Positions 5,949 to 11,037 of a stretch of 11,037 bases of DNA are shown here, in pieces (positions within the stretch are counted from its first letter, which is position 1; every line of letters starts with the position of its first letter). A model generated the notes under the pieces. That model saw nothing but the letters and a program-made list of their open reading frames with translations, did no database searches and was not told the origin of the DNA. Location of the stretch: positions 1 through 11,037 of the forward strand of contig JBPBPI010000150.1 of NCBI GenBank assembly GCA_050954885.1, given 5' to 3'. The stretch is from JBPBPI01 sp050954885 (GTDB taxonomy: Bacteria > Pseudomonadota > Alphaproteobacteria > Caedimonadales > Caedimonadaceae). Made by a program: the position numbers and the translations under genes.

Positions 5949-6788
5949 TCATGACAACAAACCAAGTTCTGTCAAGCGTTGTTGCAAATAATTTTCTTGG
6001 GTGTGATGTTCCGACAATTTAACATCTTTGTGGGGATGTAAAAACAACGGCATGGAATAGCGTGACTTAAGTGCCTCAGGTCCTTTGGGATTGACCACGC
6101 GATGAGACGTTGAAATATAATAATTTTGGGTCAACATTTGCAACATATCGCCGGCATTAATGACAATTTCACCAGGGTTACACGGAATGTCGTGCCATGT
6201 GCCTGAGAGATCGCGCACCTCAAGACCGGGTGCAGAGGCCGCTGGTAACAGGGTTAAAAGATCGATATCTTCATGGGCTTGGGCGCGTATCGCGCCTTCG
6301 TCTTCCAAACCATCAAGGGGTGGATAGTGTAAAATCCGCAACAAAGATTTTGCTGAATGGCGCACCATATCTGCCATAGGACGATCAAAAGTCGCGCGAA
6401 TGTTTGCAGGTGTTTCTTGCTCAATCCAGGTCAGTAATGTGCATCCCACAGACTCAAGAGCTTGAAACAAATGTGCGGTTTGATCTGAAAAGTAAGGAGG
6501 CAAAACATGATCTCTGTCGTAATGATAAAACTCTTTTAAATCTTTGAGCGCGGATCCTTTGGCATTTTCACTTTTAAAAGGAAAATATCCTCGCTGATGT
6601 TCTGTCGTATACGTATAATGATGTTTATCGGGACTGGCAAAAAACGATTCCCATTCGTCATAGGTTTTTTGAATCAAATCCACAGGTACGGGATGATTTT
6701 GAATAACTGCAAATCCGGTGGCCCGCAGGGAATCCACAAATTGGCGAGACGCTGTGGACTTTTGAAAGTCAATAGTTTGGACGTGCAT
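5949..6788 (-). CDS. 2-oxoglutarate/Fe(II)-dependent oxygenase, isopenicillin N synthase-like
   Basis: This 279-residue soluble enzyme belongs to the non-heme iron oxygenases. The N-terminal part (about 22-100) resembles the DIOX_N region: GFAVIQNHPVP, then RGYFPFKSE. The catalytic jelly-roll carries the complete iron triad, His172 and Asp174 in AHEDIDLLTLL and His229 in STSHRVV, plus Arg243-x-Ser245 (SRYSMPLF), which binds the 2-oxoglutarate carboxylate. It should therefore be active. The substrate is unknown; bacterial members of this group oxidise diverse small molecules, and the IPNS name does not imply antibiotic synthesis. The start at 6788 has AGGG seven bases upstream. It is transcribed divergently from dnaN and converges on the six-cysteine gene, so it is probably monocistronic. 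It is slightly shorter than typical members (about 300-350) but appears complete. Confidence 0.9.
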   Translation of the reverse strand: MHVQTIDFQKSTASRQFVDSLRATGFAVIQNHPVPVDLIQKTYDEWESFFASPDKHHYTYTTEHQRGYFPFKSENAKGSALKDLKEFYHYDRDHVLPPYFSDQTAHLFQALESVGCTLLTWIEQETPANIRATFDRPMADMVRHSAKSLLRILHYPPLDGLEDEGAIRAQAHEDIDLLTLLPAASAPGLEVRDLSGTWHDIPCNPGEIVINAGDMLQMLTQNYYISTSHRVVNPKGPEALKSRYSMPLFLHPHKDVKLSEHHTQENYLQQRLTELGLLS

Positions 6789-6969
6789 CTTTTTTCCCTG
6801 ATAAAATTAATGATCGTTTTGACCGGCTTTTTAGTTTAGTAAGCTCTTGGTTTTTATATTTTAATATACATAATACATTTATGACGTTATTTTAAGATAT
6901 AAAATGAAACAAGCACGCGCGAGACTGGTTTAAAAAATTGAATTATGTTAATTCTATATAGCGAAAGCA

Positions 6970-7051
6970 TTTTAAAATTGAACAAGGAATGAGGAACGAC
7001 GTGTATATAGAGATACACGAGTGACGACATGACACTGTTACAACTTTAAAA
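6970..7051. repeat. Long imperfect inverted repeat upstream of dnaN
   Basis: The outer arms TTTTAAAATTG (6970-6980) and CAACTTTAAAA (7041-7051) pair with one mismatch. The centre is a perfect 7-bp hairpin, CGTGTAT (7000-7006) with ATACACG (7013-7019), around a 6-base loop. Between them are short blocks that pair only partly (AATG 6988-6991 with CATG-like 7028-7031). The overall form is an 82-base cruciform-like element, reminiscent of dispersed palindromic repeats in alphaproteobacteria, or a structured RNA. The remaining part of the 6789-7096 gap is AT-rich promoter-like DNA, plus a 9-codon ORF at 6904-6933 that I do not support as a gene. Confidence 0.4.
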
Positions 7052-7066
7052 GGCACACGCTATAAA
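7037..7066 (+). promoter_or_regulatory. Candidate dnaN promoter
   Basis: GTTACA (7037-7042, four of six -35 matches), an 18-base spacer and TATAAA (7061-7066, five of six -10 matches) lie 30 bases before the dnaN ATG. The -35 overlaps the right arm of the inverted repeat at 6970-7051, so that element may influence dnaN expression. Confidence 0.4.
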
Positions 7067-7096
7067 ACAATTTTAGTTGCGGATGGGTAGAATTTT

Positions 7097-8209
7097 ATGA
7101 AAGCTTATGTTGAACGTAATATATTATTTAAAGCTTTAGGACATTCTCATAATATTGTTGAGAAAAGAGCCACCATTCCCATTTTGTCTCATGTTCTTTT
7201 ACAAGCAGAAAATGGTCAGATTAAAATGGCTGCGACTGATCTTGAATTGGGTATCATTGAAACTTTTGATGCCAGGATTGAGGTTGAAGGTAAAGTCACC
7301 GTTCTTGAAAACATGCTTTTTGAAATTGTTAAACGTCTGCCCGATGGTGCGGATATTCTCTTGGAACTTGGGCCAGAAGGATCACAATTAATTGTCTCAT
7401 CTGGTGCCTCAAGATTTGAATTATCTTGTCTGCCGTCGAAAGATTTTCCGGTGGTTTATACCCATGAACTGCCCCACCGTTTCACCATTTCTCAAAAAAA
7501 TTTGACACGTTTGTTTAAAGGCACTTGTTTTGCCATGTCCAACGAAGAAACCCGTTATTATTTAAATGGGATTTATTTTCACCCCTTTGAAAATCAAGAA
7601 TTGCGCGCCGTTGCCACCGATGGACACCGCCTGGCCCGTGTCAGTGTTCCTTTGCCTGAGGGGGCCGAAAATTTTCCAGGGATTATTATCTCCAGTAAGA
7701 CAATTAATGAAATTCTTAAAATTATTGCCAATGCTCAAAATTCTGATTTGGAAATTAGTTTGTCCGAAACCCAAATCAGCTTTAAGTTCGATAATATTTA
7801 TCTAACGTCACGTCTGATCGACGGCACATTTCCAGATTACGAAAAAGCAATTCCTCAGAACAATACCAAAGTTTTGCGTCTGAAAACCAAACCTTTTATT
7901 AAAGCTGTGGAGCGGGTCAGTGTCATTTCAGCCCAACATTCACGTGGCATTAAGGTGGGCGCCCAGGAAGACAAACTTATTTTATCGGCCGTTAGCTCAG
8001 ACATTGGCAGTGCGGTTGAAGAATTGGTCAGCAATTACAAATTTGAACCTATTGAAATGGGTTTTAATTCAAAGTACTTGGTTGATATTGCCGATCAAAT
8101 GGATGATGGTGAAGCAGAGTTTGCTTTTTCAGACAACAACACGGCTGTGGTGATCCGAAATGTCACCGATGCCCAATCGCTTTATGTGCTAATGCCGATG
8201 CGTGTTTAG
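7097..8209 (+). CDS. dnaN: DNA polymerase III subunit beta (sliding clamp)
   Basis: This encodes the ring-shaped processivity clamp that tethers DNA polymerase III, and other clamp-binding proteins, to DNA. At 370 residues it has the standard length, with three clamp domains. Diagnostic segments are RATIPILSHVLL (24-35), ATDLELGI (46-53), RYYLNGIYF (153-161), ATDGHRLARV (173-182) and the C-terminal YVLMPMRV that helps form the partner-binding pocket. The N-terminal style fits alphaproteobacteria. The ATG at 7097 follows GGATGGG (7081-7087, spacer 9). The usual neighbours dnaA and recF are absent: a divergent oxygenase gene lies upstream and amino-acid permeases downstream, so the ancestral replication cluster is dispersed here. 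The gene is intact. Confidence 0.98.
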   Translation: MKAYVERNILFKALGHSHNIVEKRATIPILSHVLLQAENGQIKMAATDLELGIIETFDARIEVEGKVTVLENMLFEIVKRLPDGADILLELGPEGSQLIVSSGASRFELSCLPSKDFPVVYTHELPHRFTISQKNLTRLFKGTCFAMSNEETRYYLNGIYFHPFENQELRAVATDGHRLARVSVPLPEGAENFPGIIISSKTINEILKIIANAQNSDLEISLSETQISFKFDNIYLTSRLIDGTFPDYEKAIPQNNTKVLRLKTKPFIKAVERVSVISAQHSRGIKVGAQEDKLILSAVSSDIGSAVEELVSNYKFEPIEMGFNSKYLVDIADQMDDGEAEFAFSDNNTAVVIRNVTDAQSLYVLMPMRV

Positions 8210-8299
8210 AAAAAATTTATTATTGTAGACCGGTTTAACACGTGATACATCTTTTATATGATGAAGAAAAACTTGTTTTCCTATTTTTATACCGCTTTC

Positions 8300-8323
8300 T
8301 ATTTTGCGCTCTAGCGCAAAATA
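8300..8323. terminator. 10-bp hairpin between dnaN and the permeases
   Basis: TATTTTGCGC (8300-8309) and GCGCAAAATA (8314-8323) form a perfect 10-bp stem with a TCTA tetraloop; its GC-rich apex would make it the most stable compact hairpin in the window. It lies 91 bases after the dnaN stop. No T run follows on either strand, so it is not a standard intrinsic terminator; it could be a 3'-end stabiliser, an attenuator element or an operator. It also overlaps the end of an 18-codon aromatic-rich ORF at 8258-8314. Confidence 0.45.
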
Positions 8324-8342
8324 AACTCCATCTTACCCTCAA

Positions 8343-8370
8343 TTGTTATCCTATATTTTGGCTTTATAAA
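8343..8370 (+). promoter_or_regulatory. Candidate promoter of the permease pair
   Basis: TTGTTA (8343-8348, four of six matches), a 16-base spacer and TATAAA (8365-8370, five of six) would start transcription near 8377 and leave a leader of about 37 bases before the ATG at 8414. This is the simplest promoter for the operon and lies downstream of the hairpin at 8300-8323. Confidence 0.45.
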
Positions 8371-8413
8371 AAATGAAGCAAGCTGTTTTATGTATTTTTT
8401 TAGGAATACTTCG

Positions 8414-9634
8414 ATGAATAAGTTATATCTTTCGATGTCTTTGGTGGCGGGGACATCCGTTGGTACGGGTATGTTGGCATTGCCCATGGTGTTATGTACG
8501 TTGGGTATTGTACCGACTTTTGGTCTTATTTTAGGGACTTGGTTTTTTATGTATATCTCAGGTTTACTGGGGCTTGAGTTGAATCTTCGTGCGGGTCAAG
8601 GCCTTCCTCTTAGTACCCTTGCCCAACGGTACAGTGGCCCCATTGCCTCTTTTTTAAGCATAGTTAGTTTTATCTTTTTAATTTATGCTTTACTGTGCGC
8701 TTATATTTATGGCGGTGCTTCTGTCTTACAGAAATTAATTGAAACACATGCAGGTTGGCCGATTAAACCTGAGATCATCACGTGTGGATATGCAGCCCTT
8801 TTAAGTGCGATTTTGATGATCTCGGTTGAAAAAATTTTACAGATCAATCGTGTTTTATTGTTGTTACTATTTGTGACTTTTTTTGTCTTACTCAGTGGAC
8901 TTTTGAGCAAGATCGATTATATGCACATGCCGTTCATCTCTCCCACGATTGATCATCTCAATTCTTGGACCCATGCCATTCCCATACTTTTTACCTCTTA
9001 TGGATTTCAAGTTATCTTTCACACCTTAACCAACTTTTGCGGTAGAGACACCGTTTTGTTAAAAAAGGCTGTTTTTTGGGGCAGTTTGATCCCTGCTTTT
9101 GTCTATATCACTTGGACTGTGGGAACTTTAAGTGTTTTATATCGTCATCATCCGGATGCTTACGATCAATTAATACAAGGACATCTGGATGTAGGTACTT
9201 TTATCCATGCTCTTTCTGAAACAGCCGCATGGCCAATCGTTCAGGTCTTGGCCAGCTTGATTTCATTGTTGGCAATTTTAAAATCATCTTTGGGCGTGGG
9301 TTTAGGTTTTTTGGAAACCTGGCAATCATATTTCAAAGATAAATTAAGTCAATTTTCTCGTCAAAGTTTAGCGTTAATCTTAACTGTTTTGCCCCCTTTA
9401 TGTATTTCATTGTGGGTGCCACAATTGTTTTTAAAAGCTTTACGTTTTGCGGGTCTTAGTTTAACCATGATTGCGATTTTTATTCCTCTTTGGTTGATCA
9501 CGCGCCCTGCTTTGAAAAAAGAAACGGCCTTTTATCCCTTGACGCAAAATTTAACTGTTCAATGGCTTTGCTTTGGCTTTGGTTTAATGGTTGTTTTATG
9601 TGAATTCTTTAATTTTATGGTGGTAACAAAATGA
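8414..9634 (+). CDS. Aromatic amino-acid permease, TyrP/Mtr (HAAAP) family, copy 1
   Basis: This 406-residue inner-membrane protein imports aromatic amino acids by proton symport if it behaves like its family (E. coli TyrP, Mtr). It has about eleven hydrophobic segments. The family signature is in helix 1, VAGTSVGTGMLALP (11-24), the glycine-rich break that forms the substrate site, followed by LGLELNLRAGQGLPLSTLA and, in the second half, TSYGFQVIFHTLTNF. The ATG at 8414 is preferred over the one 24 bases upstream (8390): AGGA lies 8 bases before it, and the resulting N-terminus aligns with copy 2. It overlaps copy 2 by 4 bases (ATGA), which indicates co-transcription and translational coupling. 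Whether it takes tyrosine, tryptophan or phenylalanine cannot be decided from sequence. Confidence 0.9.
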   Translation: MNKLYLSMSLVAGTSVGTGMLALPMVLCTLGIVPTFGLILGTWFFMYISGLLGLELNLRAGQGLPLSTLAQRYSGPIASFLSIVSFIFLIYALLCAYIYGGASVLQKLIETHAGWPIKPEIITCGYAALLSAILMISVEKILQINRVLLLLLFVTFFVLLSGLLSKIDYMHMPFISPTIDHLNSWTHAIPILFTSYGFQVIFHTLTNFCGRDTVLLKKAVFWGSLIPAFVYITWTVGTLSVLYRHHPDAYDQLIQGHLDVGTFIHALSETAAWPIVQVLASLISLLAILKSSLGVGLGFLETWQSYFKDKLSQFSRQSLALILTVLPPLCISLWVPQLFLKALRFAGLSLTMIAIFIPLWLITRPALKKETAFYPLTQNLTVQWLCFGFGLMVVLCEFFNFMVVTK

Positions 9635-10845
9635 AAAAACTCATTCTTCCCGCTTGCCTGGTAGCAGGCACAGCCGTGGGCGCCGGTATGATCGCCTTAC
9701 CTATGGTTTTATGTAAAATTGGATTACTGGGAACGCTCGGACTTATTTTAAGCGTCTGGGCCTTTATGTATATATCCAGCCTCATTGGTGTTGAGATCAA
9801 CCTTCGGGCGCGTCAAGGACTGCCTTTGGGTGCTTTGGGGAAATTTTATGATTCTCCTATGGCTGCCGTAATTGGCACAATAAGCGTTATTTTGCTTATC
9901 TATGCACTTCTTAGTGCTTACCTGCATGGTGGAGCCTCTGTGATACAAAGCTCGATCGTCGGTTATTCTGGTGAGACTGTATCCTTGCGATATATCGTTA
10001 TAATTTATGCCTTGGGACTGGGAAGTTTGTTGATGACCCCGGTTCGTCCTGTGTTACAAGCTAATCGCGTTTTGTTTACAGGATTGTTAATTTTCTTTGG
10101 TCTTTTGGTGTTTGGTTTGCTCAGTAAAATTAAGATGACGCCTTTACCTTGGTTAAGCGATTATGTCAGTAATCCTTTATCTTGGTCTCAAGCCATTACC
10201 TTGTTATCGGCCTCTTTTGGATTTCAAGTTGTACTACATACCTTGACCAATTTTTGTCAGCAAGATCCAAAATTGATCAAGCAATCGATTTTTTGGGGCA
10301 GCTTAATTCCTGTTGTTGTCTATATTATCTGGACCTTTAGTACATTGACCATCCTTTACCAAGAAGCACCTGAGGCGTACGCACAGTTACAACGTGGTCA
10401 ATTGGAAGCCGGGCAGTTTATTCAAACCCTGGCCCAAACGGCTACTTGGCCCGTGGTTCAAATCTTAGCTAGTCTAATTTCACTGTTGGCGATCATCAAA
10501 TCATCCATTGGTGTGGGACTAGGTTTGCTACAAACTTGGCAAGAGCAGATCAACAGGCGGTATCAATTGTCAAAGATAACCTTTCAAGTGTCGACTGTTT
10601 TGCTGACGTTGATCCCACCCTTGCTGACAGCCCTATTGGTGCCACAATTGTTTTTAAAAGCCCTCAGCTTTGCTGGTGTCATCAACATTGTCATTGCTAT
10701 TTTTCTACCTGTTTGGCTAATCAATCGCCCTAAAGCACAAGTGTTGCCAACATTTTATCCAATTGCAAATAATAAGTTGCTGCAACGGCTTTGTTTAATT
10801 TTTGGCATTATTGTTGTCATATGTGAGGTCATTAATTTGATTTGA
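9631..10845 (+). CDS. Aromatic amino-acid permease, TyrP/Mtr (HAAAP) family, copy 2
   Basis: This 404-residue paralogue lies directly behind copy 1 and starts within its stop codon. About 59 of the first 100 residues are identical to copy 1 by an ungapped hand alignment. It keeps the helix 1 motif (VAGTAVGAGMIALP, 11-24), INLRARQGLPLGALG, SASFGFQVVLHTLTNFCQ and VPQLFLKALSFAGV. The shared proteins indicate an old tandem duplication. A 24-base identical DNA block (9415-9438 and 10638-10661) in the late membrane region is more conserved than the surrounding DNA. Changed residues near the substrate break (S15A, T18A relative to copy 1) could alter preference. Tandem tyrP copies are also known in Chlamydia, where they go with host amino-acid scavenging. 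No terminator is obvious after it. Confidence 0.9.
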   Translation: MKKLILPACLVAGTAVGAGMIALPMVLCKIGLLGTLGLILSVWAFMYISSLIGVEINLRARQGLPLGALGKFYDSPMAAVIGTISVILLIYALLSAYLHGGASVIQSSIVGYSGETVSLRYIVIIYALGLGSLLMTPVRPVLQANRVLFTGLLIFFGLLVFGLLSKIKMTPLPWLSDYVSNPLSWSQAITLLSASFGFQVVLHTLTNFCQQDPKLIKQSIFWGSLIPVVVYIIWTFSTLTILYQEAPEAYAQLQRGQLEAGQFIQTLAQTATWPVVQILASLISLLAIIKSSIGVGLGLLQTWQEQINRRYQLSKITFQVSTVLLTLIPPLLTALLVPQLFLKALSFAGVINIVIAIFLPVWLINRPKAQVLPTFYPIANNKLLQRLCLIFGIIVVICEVINLI

Positions 10846-10984
10846 TCAAATTGAATAAACAAAAATTTAGAAAAATAGACAGAAAATGGTTTTTAATAAA
10901 AATTTATATAACGAAAATAATATATTGAAAGAGCTAAAATCTATAGCTGATTGCATATATAATTACTCAATGTTATAAATAGGG

Positions 10985-11037
10985 ATGAGTTACGGATATA
11001 GTACAGATTTACGGTCTCGTGTTGTTGAGTATTTGTC
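10985..11037 (+). CDS. Start of a probable IS630-type transposase, cut by the window edge
   Basis: Only 17 full codons are visible: MSYGYSTDLRSRVVEYL. This matches the N-terminal pattern of IS630-family transposases and their helix-turn-helix domain (MSYS.DLR.RVV...). IS630 elements insert at TA dinucleotides, and the upstream sequence is rich in TA, so the left end cannot be placed here. The insertion probably begins within 10846-10984, a 139-base stretch in which I can support no other gene. The match rests on a short segment, so a related HTH protein is possible. Confidence 0.6.
   Translation, partial: MSYGYSTDLRSRVVEYL

Noticed and set aside
5949..6788. Beta-lactam biosynthesis gene
   Set aside because: The similarity is to the general IPNS-type oxygenase fold, and no other antibiotic biosynthesis gene is nearby.
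6904..6933. 9-codon ORF MKQARARLV in the oxygenase/dnaN gap
   Set aside because: It is too short and lacks a ribosome-binding site; chance is sufficient.
8390..8413. Upstream ATG for permease copy 1, adding MYFFRNTS
   Set aside because: No ribosome-binding site precedes it, while AGGA lies 8 bases before the ATG at 8414, and that start aligns with the N-terminus of copy 2.
10842..10853. 12-base palindrome ATTTGATCAAAT at the stop of permease copy 2 as a terminator
   Set aside because: It has no loop and no T run after it, so it cannot work as an intrinsic terminator.
10886..10978. 30-codon ORF MVFNKNLYNENNILKELKSI... before the transposase
   Set aside because: It is very AT-rich and lacks a ribosome-binding site, and its composition is what random AT-rich DNA gives. 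It could be a gene remnant but this cannot be supported.
1..11037. CRISPR array, tRNA, rRNA or known riboswitch
   Set aside because: No regularly spaced repeats, no cloverleaf or CCA-type ends and no recognisable riboswitch core were seen on either strand.

Overview
The window looks like the chromosome of an AT-rich alphaproteobacterium, probably a host-associated lineage such as the Holosporales. The main taxonomic evidence is the beta sliding clamp at 7097-8209, whose N-terminal region (RATIPILSHVLL, ATDLELGI) reads like alphaproteobacterial DnaN. Weaker support comes from the mix of amino-acid importers, exported proteins of unknown function, a eukaryote-like F-box candidate, gene decay and an insertion sequence. 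The lineage is an inference; no rRNA or tRNA is present to confirm it.

Layout. 1-1235 (+) is the 3' part of a broken gene of unknown function: a frameshift lies in a run of six T at 62-67, an in-frame stop at 258-260, and then 303 open codons that lack any ATG for the first 68. 1371-1862 (-) encodes a LysR-type winged-helix protein with an N-terminal extension and no effector domain. 2036-2221 (-) is a small ORF with a very good ribosome-binding site. 2611-3654 (+) encodes an exported protein with an F-box-like segment, preceded by a candidate promoter whose spacer is filled by a perfect 20-base palindrome. 3932-5146 (+) is a Bcr/CflA-type MFS exporter. 5231-5938 (+) encodes an exported six-cysteine protein whose ribosome-binding site is buried in a 14-bp hairpin. 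5949-6788 (-) is a 2-oxoglutarate/Fe(II) oxygenase of the isopenicillin N synthase type, converging on the previous gene. 6789-7096 is a divergent intergenic region carrying a long imperfect inverted repeat. 7097-8209 (+) is dnaN, without dnaA or recF beside it. 8414-10845 (+) holds two tandem, overlapping TyrP/Mtr-family aromatic amino-acid permeases. 10985 to the window end is the start of a probable IS630-type transposase.

How the parts fit. Housekeeping and transport genes (MFS, oxygenase, dnaN, permeases) are mid-GC and intact. The genes of unknown function (1-1235, 2611-3654, 5231-5938) are visibly more AT-rich, and two of the three have signal peptides, so they look like a separate accessory class, possibly host-interaction proteins. 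The duplicated aromatic amino-acid permeases suit an organism that imports tyrosine, phenylalanine or tryptophan from a host. The best candidates for something new are the exported F-box-like protein with its palindromic promoter, the structured leader of the six-cysteine protein, the truncated LysR protein, and the aromatic-rich 18-codon ORF with hairpin upstream of the permeases. All of these are inferences from sequence alone.
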